From Verminephrobacter eiseniae EF01-2 (lineage in GTDB: Bacteria; Pseudomonadota; Gammaproteobacteria; Burkholderiales; Burkholderiaceae_C): DNA of 64,000 bases. The notes beneath the pieces are model-generated. The model worked only from the letters and a program-made list of their open reading frames with translations. It ran no database searches and was not told where the DNA came from. This document shows, piece after piece, positions 7,369-16,229 of this stretch (position 1 is its first letter; each line of letters starts with the position of its first letter). The stretch spans positions 620,001-684,000 of the forward strand of contig NC_008786.1 of NCBI RefSeq assembly GCF_000015565.1, read 5' to 3'. A program made the position numbers and the translations under genes.

Positions 7369-8601
7369 TCAATGCCCGGGCGCAGGCGCCGGGACTTCCT
7401 GGCCGGACAGCACGCGCAGCAGCGTGCGGTTGACCTGTTCCAGTTCCATGGCGAAGGTGGCGCACAGCGGGCCGATGGCGCTGGCGTCGTCGCCCTCGAG
7501 CGCGCAGGCCATTTGCAGACCTGCGCTGTAGGGGCCGGTGCGCAGCACCGTGGCCTGGTGGATGCGCTCGGACAACGGCAGGCGGCGCAAGATGCTGTCC
7601 TGCGGTTCGCCCAGTAGTTGGTCCAGTTGCGCGAGCAGGCCGCACAGGTAGATGTCGCTGCGCAGTTCGTTGCCGACCCCGGTGTCGAGCAGTCCGGCGG
7701 CGAGCCGGGCGCGCAGCACCATGGCGCGCCGCACGGGCTGCATGTCGGGGTCGGTGCTGGCGTCGGGCCGTAGCTCGGCGAGCCAGCGCCGGAGCGCCAG
7801 GCAGCCCATCATCACCAGCCCCCGGCGCAGCGAGGAGATGCCGGTGCGCAGGTCCAGCGCGGCCGAGTTGGCGCTGGCCAGGAAGCGGTAAGCGAGCAAC
7901 GGGTCTTCGCCCAGGATGTCCTCGAAGGTCTCCAGCGACTGCTCGGCGTCTATGGCCTGCAACAGTTTCAGGATCACCGCCTGCGCGGGCTGCTGCGCGC
8001 GGCGGTGCTGCAGGCGGCGCAGTATGTCCTGGGCCGGCCAGCCGGCCAGCGCCTGCGCCCGGTCGTGGTCCAGGCAATGGGCCATCAGCGCGCGGTGGGT
8101 GATGTGCTCGCAGATATGCCCGGCCAGCGCCGGGCGCGCCGGGTCGGCTGCGCGCGCCGTCTGCCATGCCGCCACCGCGTCTTTGGGGCGCAGCGTCAGC
8201 AGGCTGCATTCGAAGCAGTCGGCCAGCCCGGCCTGCGGGAACTGGCCCAGGCCGCCGCGCCAGACCAGCCGCAGCCCGCGCTGCCGCGCCGCGTGCACGC
8301 GCGCGCACAAGGCCGGGTCGGACAACCAGTCGCCGCGCACCGCGATCGAGGGCGCGCCGGGCGCAGCCTGTTCGAGCAGGTCATCGAGCAGCGGGCGCGT
8401 CTGCGCGCAAATCAATAACGGCGGCGAGCGGGCCGACCACAGGTCTTGCAAGGTGCGCAGAAGATGGGCGCCGGCGGCCGGTGGGGCCGGCTCATCCGTG
8501 GCCATGGCCGTGGCATACAGCACCATGCCGGCGAGTTGGCGGGCGCGGTTCCACAGCGGGTGGTAGCCCAGCGCCAGGGAGCCAAGTACGCAGGCGCTCA
8601 T
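7369..8601 (-). CDS. HDOD domain protein with degenerate EAL-like N-terminus
   Basis: A 410-residue protein. The C-terminal half (residues about 190-390) carries an HDOD domain, with the typical DILGEDPLLAYRFLASANSA segment and the following SLRRGLVMMGCLALRRWL. The N-terminal half starts like a YuxH-type EAL domain (LGYHPLWNRARQLAGMVL) but lacks the E-x-L signature and metal ligands, so it should not hydrolyse c-di-GMP. Such proteins act as signalling adaptors, often in motility, which fits its place beside the flagellar genes. The ATG at 8601 lies only 8 bp from a MITE copy. AGAGGG just upstream can serve as ribosome binding site. Its 5' regulatory region is therefore largely MITE sequence. 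Confidence 0.82.
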   Translation of the reverse strand: MSACVLGSLALGYHPLWNRARQLAGMVLYATAMATDEPAPPAAGAHLLRTLQDLWSARSPPLLICAQTRPLLDDLLEQAAPGAPSIAVRGDWLSDPALCARVHAARQRGLRLVWRGGLGQFPQAGLADCFECSLLTLRPKDAVAAWQTARAADPARPALAGHICEHITHRALMAHCLDHDRAQALAGWPAQDILRRLQHRRAQQPAQAVILKLLQAIDAEQSLETFEDILGEDPLLAYRFLASANSAALDLRTGISSLRRGLVMMGCLALRRWLAELRPDASTDPDMQPVRRAMVLRARLAAGLLDTGVGNELRSDIYLCGLLAQLDQLLGEPQDSILRRLPLSERIHQATVLRTGPYSAGLQMACALEGDDASAIGPLCATFAMELEQVNRTLLRVLSGQEVPAPAPGH

Positions 8602-8609
8602 ATGCCCTC

Positions 8610-8773
8610 TAGTGTCGCGTCACCGATCATCTGTCGGTCCGCGCTGGCCATCGAAGCGCATCGCGGCGTTGCATCGCTTGCCAATACGCTCGGTATGGGC
8701 TGCGCGATGCGCCTTGCGCTGCGCTCCGATGGCTGCGCGCAGCCTACGACATCTGACCGGTGACGCGACACTA
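8610..8773 (+). mobile_element. MITE-like repeat, copy 2
   Basis: A 164-bp copy with perfect terminal inverted repeats and CTAG at both ends. It separates flgL from the HDOD gene and ends 8 bp before the HDOD start codon. Confidence 0.92.
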
Positions 8774-8809
8774 GCAGGATGCGGCGCTGTCGCCGGTGCG
8801 GCCAAGTGC

Positions 8810-10063
8810 TCAGCCGATGTATTGGAACAGCGACAATCTTTGCACCTGGGCGTAGGACTTGAGCGCCGCCTGGTAGCCCACTTGCTGGTTCTGGAAGTCC
8901 GAGATGCCCTGGATCATGTCCAGGTCCTCGGCCCGGGAGCGGTCGCTTTCGAGCTGTATCGAGCGCTGGGTCTGGTCGCCCGAGATGCGGTCGGCGCGGT
9001 TGAGCAGTTCGCCGGCATAGCCGCGCATGTCGTGCACCCGCTCCAGCCCGAGGTCGATATTGGCCAGCGCCTGCCCTACGCTTTGTATGGCTGCGTTCTG
9101 GTTGGGCGCTCGGCGGATGCCGTCGATGGCGCTGTCGAGCGTGCCAAACAGGCTGGTGCCGGGGCGCAGTGTGATGCTGTCGCCGTCGGCCGGCAGGCCC
9201 TGGATGTCCAGGCTCAGACCGGGGATGCCGGTGACGGTCACGGTCAGCGGTTCGTCGGCGCGAAAGTCGGGCAGCCGCACGGGGGCGGACACGGCGCCGG
9301 TGCTGCTGTTCGTGATGGTGTAGCTGGCGCTGCTGGTGCCGGGCGTGGCGCCCGGGCCTGCGGCGCTGAAGGTGATGCGGTAGTCGTCGCCGGTGACCAG
9401 GCGCGGGGCGGTGGGTGTGACGGCGCTGGTGGTCAGTTGCCGGCCTGTCGGGATGGGGCTGACGGTTGCGGTGTAGACCCCGTCGCGCCGGGGGTCGAAC
9501 ATGAAGGCCGCGTCGCCGTCCAGCGTTGCGGCAATGCGCGCCCCGGCGCTGGCGCTCTGGCCGGGCTGGCCGGCAAAGCGGTAGTCGGGGGCGCCGCCCA
9601 ACGGCCCGGCAAAGGGCGTCTGCGCGCTGCCCAGCGCGCTGAGCAGCGCAACGCCGTTGGTGTCCTTGCGGTTGGCCACTTGCAGCAGTTGCTCGCGCAG
9701 ACTTTGCAGTTGGTTGGCGATGGTTGCGCGGTCTGCGGGCTGGAGGCTGGCGTCGCCGGCGCTGACCACCAATGCGCGAAAGTTCTGCACCAGGTCGACG
9801 GCATCGCCCAGCGCGGATTCGCCCAGCGCGATGGCGTTGCGCTGGGCGGCCAGTGCGCGCTGGTCGCTCTGAATGCGCGCCAGGCGGTTGAGCGCGCGTT
9901 CGGCCTGCGCGGCGGACACCGGGTCGTCGCTGGCCCGCACCACGCGCTTGCCCGAGGTCAGGCTCTCCTGCAGGTTGGCCAGTTGGCTCTGGCGCGTTCC
10001 CAGGTTGCGCAGCGCGCTGTCGTACATATTGGCCGTGCCAAGGCGGGTAATGTCATTGCTCAT
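8810..10063 (-). CDS. flgL: Flagellar hook-filament junction protein FlgL (HAP3)
   Basis: A 417-residue secreted protein joining hook and filament. The N-terminus MSNDITRLGTANMYDSALRN, then LGTRQSQLANLQESLTSGKRVVRASDDP, is the conserved flagellin/HAP3 coiled-coil D0/D1 region. The C-terminus (NQQVGYQAALKSYAQVQRLS) is the matching helix. The central variable part (residues about 190-290) is Thr/Pro-rich. It is the last gene of the minus-strand flagellar operon, 26 bp after flgK. FlgL is a substrate of the flagellar export apparatus and needs the FlgN chaperone, encoded at 21608. Confidence 0.95.
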   Translation of the reverse strand: MSNDITRLGTANMYDSALRNLGTRQSQLANLQESLTSGKRVVRASDDPVSAAQAERALNRLARIQSDQRALAAQRNAIALGESALGDAVDLVQNFRALVVSAGDASLQPADRATIANQLQSLREQLLQVANRKDTNGVALLSALGSAQTPFAGPLGGAPDYRFAGQPGQSASAGARIAATLDGDAAFMFDPRRDGVYTATVSPIPTGRQLTTSAVTPTAPRLVTGDDYRITFSAAGPGATPGTSSASYTITNSSTGAVSAPVRLPDFRADEPLTVTVTGIPGLSLDIQGLPADGDSITLRPGTSLFGTLDSAIDGIRRAPNQNAAIQSVGQALANIDLGLERVHDMRGYAGELLNRADRISGDQTQRSIQLESDRSRAEDLDMIQGISDFQNQQVGYQAALKSYAQVQRLSLFQYIG

Positions 10064-10089
10064 GTCGATCTCCCAGGTTTGCCGGACGT

Positions 10090-12066
10090 TCAGCGCGCAA
10101 GGCCCTGCAGCAGCGCGTCAAAGATGTTTTGCGCGACCTGCATCACTTTTGACGAGGCCTGGAAAGCCTGCTGGTATTGGATCAGCCTGGCGGCCTCTTC
10201 GTCGAGGTTCACCCCCGAGATGGCAGTGCGGTCGCGCTCCAGGTTGGCGGCGATGGTGCGCGACAGATCGGCGGCGAACTTGGCGCTCTGGGTGCGCGTG
10301 CCGACCTGGGCAATGGCCTGCGCGTAGCCGTCGCTGAGTGTGGATTCGTCGAACATCTTCAGGTCGCGCAGGTCCATCAGCGCGCTGGCGTTGCCCGTAT
10401 CGCGGCTGAAGCGGTCGCCGTATTGCGGGTCGAGCGCATTGCCGATCAGCACCGTGTCGCCCGTGTTCGGCGCGCCTTGCAGTCTGATCTCCCAGCCATC
10501 GATGGCGATCGGCGCGCCCGAGACATAGGGCTGGGCCGTGGCCACGGTGGTCGGGGGGGTGGTGCGGCGGTCCAGAACGTCGTAGCGCATCGGGGGGCCG
10601 GCATCGAATTGCAGTTGGACGCCGCCCGCGATGGGGGGTGTCGCCGCCGGGTTCGCATTCGCCGGCAACACCAGCCCGGGCGGATGGGGCAGGCCCGTGG
10701 CCTTCAGGCCGGCCAGTTGCAAGGTGCCGCCATTGGCGCTGCCCATGGCCGCCATGACCGGGTTGGCCGCCGCCAGGTCGCGGGGCGCGTGCACCAGCGC
10801 CTGGAGGTTCGACGCCGCCGTGCCGAACGGCTTGAACAGCATGCTCTGGCCGGGCGCTCCCGGCCGGGTCAGGTCAAAGCGCAGGCCGTCGATGGCCTGC
10901 GCGGCCAACTGGGCGGGGTCGGTGAACGGCGTGGCCTGGCCGTCCGACAGCCGCACCACCTGCCCGGCGCTGCCGGTGGCAAAGCGGATCTCGTAGTCCG
11001 ATGCGGCAAACCGGGTCGGGTCGCTGAAGGTCACCGTGCCGACCCCGGCGCCGCTGGTATGGCCCGGCATGCTGGCCGGCAGCCCGAACAGGTTTTTGCC
11101 GGGCTGGCCGTCCAGCGTCAGGCCCTGGTTTTGCTGCTGGTTCAGCGCCAGGCCCAGGCCCATGGCCATGCGGCCGAGCAGGTTGCGCCCTTCGCTCAGG
11201 TCGTGGTTGTCAAAGCGCAGCAGGCCCGGGATGGCCCCGCCCCCGAGCAGGCTGTCGTCCATCTCCACCGGTTTGGCGCCGGGGCGGTTGAAGAACAACC
11301 GGGCCTGGCCGCTGCCGGGAAAGGCGCTGGCCTCGGCGATCGACAGGCTGGTCGCCGTGTTGCCGAGCACCAGCGGCTGGCTGCCTGCGACGAACAGGCC
11401 CACGCTGCCATCGTCGGCGGGGATCTGCGTGGTCTGCAATTGCTGGTTGATGTCGCGGATGATCTGGTCGCGCCGGTCGAGCAGGTCGTTCGGGGTCTGG
11501 CCATTGCCCTTGGCGCGCGTGATCTGCTCGTTCACGGCGGCCATCTGCATGGCCAGGTCGTTGACGACGCCGACGCTGCTTTGCAACTGCGCGCTGGCGG
11601 CCGCTTGGATCTCGTCCATGCGCCCTGCCGCCGTCCGCATGCGCGCTGCGGTTTCGTCGATGCGCGTGAGCACCACCGTGCGCGCGGTGATGTCGGTCGG
11701 GGCGCCGAGCACATCCGCGAAGGCGTTGAGCATGTCGTTGATGGCCGCGCCCAGGCCGGCGCTGCCGCCGCTGAAAACATCCTGCAACTGGCCCAAGCGT
11801 TCGGCGCGCACGGCGTCGGCCGACTGCGCGGCGCCCGCCGCCGCCGACTGGCGCGTGAGCAACTCGCTCTGGCTGCGCACGATGCCCGCCACGTCCACCC
11901 CTTGGCCGATGTAGCCGTTGCCGGTGAACTGGCCTGGCACGGTCTGCAGCGCGACGCTCTGGCGCGAGTAGCCGGGGGTATTGACGTTGGCAATGTTGTG
12001 GCCGGTCGTTTGCAGCACCACCTGATCGGCCAACAGCGCGCGGGTGCTGACGTTGAGCAGTCCCAT
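10090..12066 (-). CDS. flgK: Flagellar hook-associated protein FlgK (HAP1)
   Basis: A 658-residue protein, the first junction protein on the hook tip. It begins with the rod/hook N-terminal motif MGLLNVSTRALLADQVVLQT followed by TGHNIANVNTPGYSRQ. It ends with the usual helical segment GVNLDEEAARLIQYQQAFQA then SSKVMQVAQNIFDALL. Length is within the family range (about 550-680), the extra residues lying in the variable central domains. It starts 18 bp after flgJ and is followed by flgL, the standard order. It is exported by the flagellar type III apparatus and escorted by FlgN. Confidence 0.96.
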   Translation of the reverse strand: MGLLNVSTRALLADQVVLQTTGHNIANVNTPGYSRQSVALQTVPGQFTGNGYIGQGVDVAGIVRSQSELLTRQSAAAGAAQSADAVRAERLGQLQDVFSGGSAGLGAAINDMLNAFADVLGAPTDITARTVVLTRIDETAARMRTAAGRMDEIQAAASAQLQSSVGVVNDLAMQMAAVNEQITRAKGNGQTPNDLLDRRDQIIRDINQQLQTTQIPADDGSVGLFVAGSQPLVLGNTATSLSIAEASAFPGSGQARLFFNRPGAKPVEMDDSLLGGGAIPGLLRFDNHDLSEGRNLLGRMAMGLGLALNQQQNQGLTLDGQPGKNLFGLPASMPGHTSGAGVGTVTFSDPTRFAASDYEIRFATGSAGQVVRLSDGQATPFTDPAQLAAQAIDGLRFDLTRPGAPGQSMLFKPFGTAASNLQALVHAPRDLAAANPVMAAMGSANGGTLQLAGLKATGLPHPPGLVLPANANPAATPPIAGGVQLQFDAGPPMRYDVLDRRTTPPTTVATAQPYVSGAPIAIDGWEIRLQGAPNTGDTVLIGNALDPQYGDRFSRDTGNASALMDLRDLKMFDESTLSDGYAQAIAQVGTRTQSAKFAADLSRTIAANLERDRTAISGVNLDEEAARLIQYQQAFQASSKVMQVAQNIFDALLQGLAR

Positions 12067-12084
12067 GGTGGCGCCCCGGGTGGT

Positions 12085-13020
12085 TCAGGTCTGGGTGCGC
12101 TGCGCCCGCAATGCGCTGTGGATGGCGCCGCTGAGCTTGCGGGCGTAGCCGGGGTCGGTGGCGTAGCCGGCTTTTTGCAACTCGGTCGCGTAGGCCACGA
12201 CCGAGCCGGTCTGCGCGCGCGCCTTCGCGTAGCGCGGGCTGCCGTTGATCAGCCGGGCGTAGTCGCGCAACGATTCTTCGTAGGAGTCGTAGGCGCGGAA
12301 TTTGGCCAGCACCTTGCGCGGCCTGCCGTCCACGTATTCGGTGGTGCGCACCTCGGCCACCTTGCCGGCCCAGCCCTGGCCCGCCTTCAGGCCAAACAGG
12401 TTGAAGGTGTTGCTGCCGTCTACGTGCTTGATTTCGCTTTGCCCCCAGCCGGTTTCATGGCCGGCCTGGCCGAGCATGAAACCGGCGGGAATGCCGCTGT
12501 CGCGGGCCACGCGCTCGGCGCTGTGGCCCAGGCGCTGCACGAATCGGGCGCGCTCTTGGGAAGGCGCGCCAGCGCTTGCGCTGGCCGCTGCCGGCGGTTG
12601 CAGGCCGAGGGTGCCTGATGCCGGGGCGCCGTCGGCATGGCCCTTCGCGCCACCGTTCGCACCACCGTTCGCATTACCGTTCGCATCACCTCCTGCATCC
12701 CCCGCCGCGCCGGCCATCTGCCGTGCGAGCTGGCGGCGGATGGCCTCGGACAGCCCGCCCGGCATGCCCGACAGGCCCAGCGCCAGTTGCTGGTCGAGCA
12801 GGTCCTGCCCCAGGTCGGCCTGCCCGCTGTCCATCAAGCCGGACTTCAGCGTGGCTGCGCGCATGCTCTTGACCAGCTCGTGCATGAACAGCGATTCGAA
12901 CTGCCGGGCCGCCTCGCGCGTGGTTTGCGCGGCCTGCGCGCTGCTGCCCGCGCCTTGCTTGAGGGCATCGAGCGCGCGGATGTCCAGCGCCAGCGTGTTC
13001 GGGGGCAGGGTCAGGGCCAT
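12085..13020 (-). CDS. flgJ: Flagellar rod assembly protein / muramidase FlgJ
   Basis: A 311-residue periplasmic protein of two domains. Residues about 1-105 form the rod-binding scaffold (FESLFMHELVKSMRAATLKS). Residues about 155-305 form a glucosaminidase-type peptidoglycan hydrolase domain (AGFMLGQAGHETGWGQSEIK, LFGLKAGQGWAG). The two are joined by a Gly/Asn/Ala repeat linker encoded by 12-bp tandem repeats. FlgJ opens a hole in the murein for the growing rod. It lies between flgI and flgK, as usual in beta- and gammaproteobacteria. Confidence 0.95.
   Translation of the reverse strand: MALTLPPNTLALDIRALDALKQGAGSSAQAAQTTREAARQFESLFMHELVKSMRAATLKSGLMDSGQADLGQDLLDQQLALGLSGMPGGLSEAIRRQLARQMAGAAGDAGGDANGNANGGANGGAKGHADGAPASGTLGLQPPAAASASAGAPSQERARFVQRLGHSAERVARDSGIPAGFMLGQAGHETGWGQSEIKHVDGSNTFNLFGLKAGQGWAGKVAEVRTTEYVDGRPRKVLAKFRAYDSYEESLRDYARLINGSPRYAKARAQTGSVVAYATELQKAGYATDPGYARKLSGAIHSALRAQRTQT
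12646..12697. repeat. 12-bp tandem repeat inside flgJ
   Basis: About four units of the type CACCGTTCGCAC, CACCGTTCGCAT, TACCGTTCGCAT, decaying into CACCTCCTGCAT. On the coding strand they give GNANGGANGGAK-like residues in the linker between the two FlgJ domains. The period is a multiple of three, so copy-number changes would keep the frame. Confidence 0.75.
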
Positions 13021-13104
13021 GCCCGCTCCCGGTGCACGGCGCGCCCGGGCGCCCCACGGGCTGCCGCATGGCGGGACACGGCGGCGGTCAGGGGGCGGGG
13101 CATG

Positions 13105-14253
13105 TCAGATCACCTCCAACTCGGCGTTGAGCGCGCCGGCGGCCTGTATCGCTTGCAGGATGGACAGCAGGTCGCCGGGGGTGGCGCCCAGCGCGTTCAG
13201 GGCCTTGACCACATCCGCCAGCCGGGGCGAGGCCGGCACCTGTATGACGTTGCCCGCCTCCTGGCGGATGCTGATGTCGCTCTTTTGCGCGAGCACCGTT
13301 TGCCCTGACGACAAGGGGTTGGGCTGGCTGATGACCGGCGTCTGGCTGATGGTGATCGACAGGTTGCCATGGGCGATGGCACAAGGCCCGAGGGTGACGG
13401 ACTGGTTCAGCACCACCGACCCGGTGCGGGCATTGATGACCACCTTGGCCGCTGGCGCGGAAGATTCCAGCGGCAGTTCTTCCAGGTCGGCGATGAAGCC
13501 GACGCGGGCGTCGGGGTCGATCGGGGCCTGCACCTGCACCGTACGGCCATCGAGCGCCGTGGCCAGGCCCTGGCCCAGCTTGGCGTTGATCGCCTGCGCA
13601 ACGCGGCGGGCGGTCTGGAAGTCCATGCTGTTCAGTTGCAGGCGGATGCTCTGGCCCTCATTGAGCGGCGTCGGCACGGCCTGCTCCACCTGGGCGCCGA
13701 GCGGAATGCGGCCTGCGCTCAGGTGGTTGATCTGCACCTTGCTGCCGCCGGCCGCTGCGCCGGCGCCGCCGACCACCACATTGCCTTGCGCCAGCGCGTA
13801 AATCTCGCCATCGGCGCCGCGCAACGGGGTCGCGACCAGGGTGCCGCCCTTGAGCGAGCGGGCGTTGCCGACCGACGAGACATTCACATCCATCGTCTGG
13901 CCCGGCTGGGCAAAGGCCGGCAGTTGCGCGGTGACGATCACCGCCGCCACGTTCTTGGGTTGCAGTTGCGACGCCGCGCCGGGCGGCAGGCTCAGGCCCA
14001 TCTGTTGCAGGTAGTTCGACAGGGCCTGCGTGGTGTAGGGCATCTGGGTGGTCTGATCGCCCGTGCCGTCCAGCCCCACCACCAGCCCGTAGCCGGTCAA
14101 CTGGTTGCTGCGCACGCCCTGCACCGCCGCCACTTCCTTGATGCGCAGGGCCTGGGCCGGCCCGACGGCGCCGGCGGCCAGCAGGGCCAGCAGCGGCCAC
14201 AGCCGGTGTGCGCTGCGGGGGGCAATGGGCAGGGCTTTCGGCAGGGCTTTCAT
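13105..14253 (-). CDS. flgI: Flagellar P-ring protein FlgI
   Basis: Periplasmic P-ring subunit around the rod in the peptidoglycan layer, 382 residues from the ATG at 14253 (in-frame ATGs at 14262 and 14289 are possible). A Sec signal peptide (MKALPKALPIAPRSAHRLWP then LLALLAAGAVGPAQA) precedes the conserved start of the mature protein, LRIKEVAAVQGVRSNQLTGY. The family motifs GLVVGLDGTGDQT and PALxxQPGxxxDVxVSS-like segments are clear, as is the C-terminal GATPGDLLSILQAI. The gap to flgH upstream is unusually long (about 400 bp). Confidence 0.95.
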   Translation of the reverse strand: MKALPKALPIAPRSAHRLWPLLALLAAGAVGPAQALRIKEVAAVQGVRSNQLTGYGLVVGLDGTGDQTTQMPYTTQALSNYLQQMGLSLPPGAASQLQPKNVAAVIVTAQLPAFAQPGQTMDVNVSSVGNARSLKGGTLVATPLRGADGEIYALAQGNVVVGGAGAAAGGSKVQINHLSAGRIPLGAQVEQAVPTPLNEGQSIRLQLNSMDFQTARRVAQAINAKLGQGLATALDGRTVQVQAPIDPDARVGFIADLEELPLESSAPAAKVVINARTGSVVLNQSVTLGPCAIAHGNLSITISQTPVISQPNPLSSGQTVLAQKSDISIRQEAGNVIQVPASPRLADVVKALNALGATPGDLLSILQAIQAAGALNAELEVI

Positions 14254-14655
14254 GGCAATCATTGTGCGGCGGCGCTGGCCGCCAGGCAAAACCCGAAAAG
14301 AAACGGATTGACCGGCTTGACTGCGCCATTAGCCCATGACGCCCTTGCGCCGTGCCTGAAAAGCATCCCCTGCGGTTTGCCGCAAACGCGCTGTTTGCTT
14401 TTTTGTTTGCTTTTTGTTTGTCGCCATATTTCCAGGGGCATTCGCGACGCTCTGTCCGATCGGACGCCAGAGCGCATTCCCATTTCTTGCCGCAGACCAC
14501 GGCGGCCAGATGCGCACAGGCCGCCCGGCGCCCGCACGCCACGGACGCCACGGGCGCCAGCGGGGAACCGGCTTCTTCCAGGGCGCAACGCATGGGGCCG
14601 TGGCCCGAGCGGCCGCCGATGCGGGTGGCGGCAACACGGCGCCAGTCCGTCAGCG
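14254..14655. other. Long gap between flgH and flgI with A-tract repeats
   Basis: About 400 bp inside the flagellar operon without a convincing gene. On the minus strand the segment at 14393-14425 reads as repeated ACAAAAAGCAA units, strikingly AT-rich for this genome. It could carry an internal promoter or UP-element-like sequence for flgI-flgL, or be a remnant of a deleted or inserted piece. No terminator with a T-run was found. Confidence 0.4.
14393..14425. repeat. A/T-tract direct repeats upstream of flgI
   Basis: The plus strand reads CTGTTTGCTTTTTTG then TTTGCTTTTTGTTTG, two to three copies of TTTGCTTTTTG. Phased A-tracts of this kind can bend DNA. It is the most AT-rich short stretch I noticed in the flagellar region. 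Confidence 0.6.
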
Positions 14656-15357
14656 TCAGAACGGCGCGACGGTGTTGAAGAACCGGCCGAGCCAGCCCAT
14701 GGCCTGGGCCTCGGTTTGCGCGCCGCGGCCGCGTGATTCGACGCGCACATTGGCGACCAGGGTGGAGGCGATGATGCTCCCCGGCTGCAACGCGCTCGGG
14801 TCTACGGTGCCGGAAAAGCGCAGCACATCCACATTCTGGTTCACGCCGATCTGCTTTTCGCCGGTGACGACCAGGTGGCCGTTGGGCAGCACCTCGACCA
14901 CCGTGGTGGTGATGGCCCCGGAGAAGGTATTGGCGCTTTCGGTGCCGCCCTTGCCGGAGAAGGTGTTGTCGGCGCTGGTGCCCAGGGACAGTTTGCCGGT
15001 GAGGGTCTTGCCGATGAACGGCAGGGCCTGCACGCCGGCAGACACTTGCGATTGGCGATCCACCGTCGAGGAGGATTTCTGGCTCGCCGTCACGTTCTCC
15101 ACGATCTGTATCGTCACGCTGTCGCCCACCATGCGCGCGCGCCGGTCCTCGAAAGCGGGCCGGTAACTGGCGTTGTGGAACAGCCCGCCCGTGACCGGCC
15201 GTGGCCCCTGCGCTGCGGCAGCCAGTGCTGGCGCCGTGGTCGACAGGATGTCCACGGGCGGTGGCACGGGCGCCAGGCTGGTGCAGCCCGCGCACAGCAG
15301 CAGGCCCATGGCGCCGGCGCGCTGCGCGCAGCGCAGGCCGCTCGGGCGGCGGCGCAT
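14656..15357 (-). CDS. flgH: Flagellar L-ring lipoprotein FlgH
   Basis: Outer-membrane L-ring subunit, 233 residues from the ATG at 15357 (typical length about 230). Start MRRRPSGLRCAQRAGAMGLL is followed by the lipobox LLCAGC, so it is lipidated. Diagnostic segments are GGLFHNASYRPAFEDRRARM, VGDSVTIQIVENVTASQKSS, NTFSGAITTTVVEVLPNGHL and the C-terminal WLGRFFNTVAPF. In-frame ATGs at 15372, 15381 and 15405 exist; the last would start 12 bp after flgG. I chose 15357 because it gives a normal short lipoprotein signal. Confidence 0.94.
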   Translation of the reverse strand: MRRRPSGLRCAQRAGAMGLLLCAGCTSLAPVPPPVDILSTTAPALAAAAQGPRPVTGGLFHNASYRPAFEDRRARMVGDSVTIQIVENVTASQKSSSTVDRQSQVSAGVQALPFIGKTLTGKLSLGTSADNTFSGKGGTESANTFSGAITTTVVEVLPNGHLVVTGEKQIGVNQNVDVLRFSGTVDPSALQPGSIIASTLVANVRVESRGRGAQTEAQAMGWLGRFFNTVAPF

Positions 15358-15416
15358 GGCCGCAGGCACCATGATGGGCATCACGATCGGCGCCACGGCG
15401 GGCATCACGGCGCAGA

Positions 15417-16199
15417 TCACAACTGGCTGAGCTTGGCCAGCATCTGGTCCGAGGTCTGTATGGCCTTGGAGTTCATTTCGTAGGCCCGCTGCGTCTGGAT
15501 CATCGTCACCAGTTCTTCGACGATGTTGATGTTCGAGGCTTCCAGAAAGCCCTGTTTGATCACGCCCAGGCCGTTGCTGCCGGGTATGCCTTGCTGGGGC
15601 TGGCCCGAGGCGGCCGATTCCTTGAACAGGTTCTGCCCTATCGGCTCCAGGCCGGCCGGGTTGATGAAGCTGGCCATCGCCAGGTTGCCCAACGGCTGGG
15701 GCTGGACGCTGCCGGGCATGATGGCGGACACGGCGCCCTCGGCGCTGATGCTGACGCTGATGGCGTTGGCGGCAATGGTGATGCCGTTGGCCACGGGCAA
15801 ACCGTTCGCGGTGACCAGCCGGCCTTGGGCATCGACCTGGAACGAGCCATCGCGCGTGTAGCCCAGGCTGCCGTCGGGCAGCATCACCTGGAAAAAGCCG
15901 TTGCCGTTGATGGCCACGTCCAGGTTGTTCCTGGATTCCTGCAGGCTGCCCTGCACGAAGCAGCGGCTGGTCGCCACCGTGCGCACGCCCAGGCCCAGTT
16001 GCAGGCCGGTGGGCAACTGGTTTTGCTCGGTGCTGTTGGCGCCCACCTGGCGCAGGTTCTGGTAGATCAGGTCCTCGAACATCGCGTTGCTGCGCTTGTA
16101 GCCGGTGGTCGAGACATTGGCCAGGTTGTGCGCGATGACATCGAGCTGGGTCTGCTGGGCGGACATGCCGGTCTTGGCGATCCACAGGGCGTCGATCAT
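15417..16199 (-). CDS. flgG: Flagellar distal rod protein FlgG
   Basis: A 260-residue exported axial protein of the distal rod, exactly the family's usual length. It starts MIDALWIAKTGMSAQQTQLD and continues VIAHNLANVSTTGYKRSNAM, the canonical rod N-terminal motif. It ends NIVEELVTMIQTQRAYEMNS with KAIQTSDQMLAKLSQL. It follows flgF by 30 bp and precedes flgH. The short distance and shared orientation put it in the flgB-flgL operon. Confidence 0.96.
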   Translation of the reverse strand: MIDALWIAKTGMSAQQTQLDVIAHNLANVSTTGYKRSNAMFEDLIYQNLRQVGANSTEQNQLPTGLQLGLGVRTVATSRCFVQGSLQESRNNLDVAINGNGFFQVMLPDGSLGYTRDGSFQVDAQGRLVTANGLPVANGITIAANAISVSISAEGAVSAIMPGSVQPQPLGNLAMASFINPAGLEPIGQNLFKESAASGQPQQGIPGSNGLGVIKQGFLEASNINIVEELVTMIQTQRAYEMNSKAIQTSDQMLAKLSQL

Positions 16200-16229
16200 G
16201 GGGTTCCTCCTCGTGGCGGCGCAGTGCCA

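Noticed and set aside
8612..8775. MITE copies as protein-coding (SRHRSSVG...[18 protein letters not shown] translations recur at each copy)
   Set aside because: The translation recurs in both orientations because the repeat is identical. There is no start signal, and the conserved inverted ends explain the sequence better.
10177..12618. 813-codon plus-strand frame opposite flgK and flgJ
   Set aside because: Shadow of the two flagellar genes, with composition typical of antisense of Ala/Gln-rich proteins and no domain.
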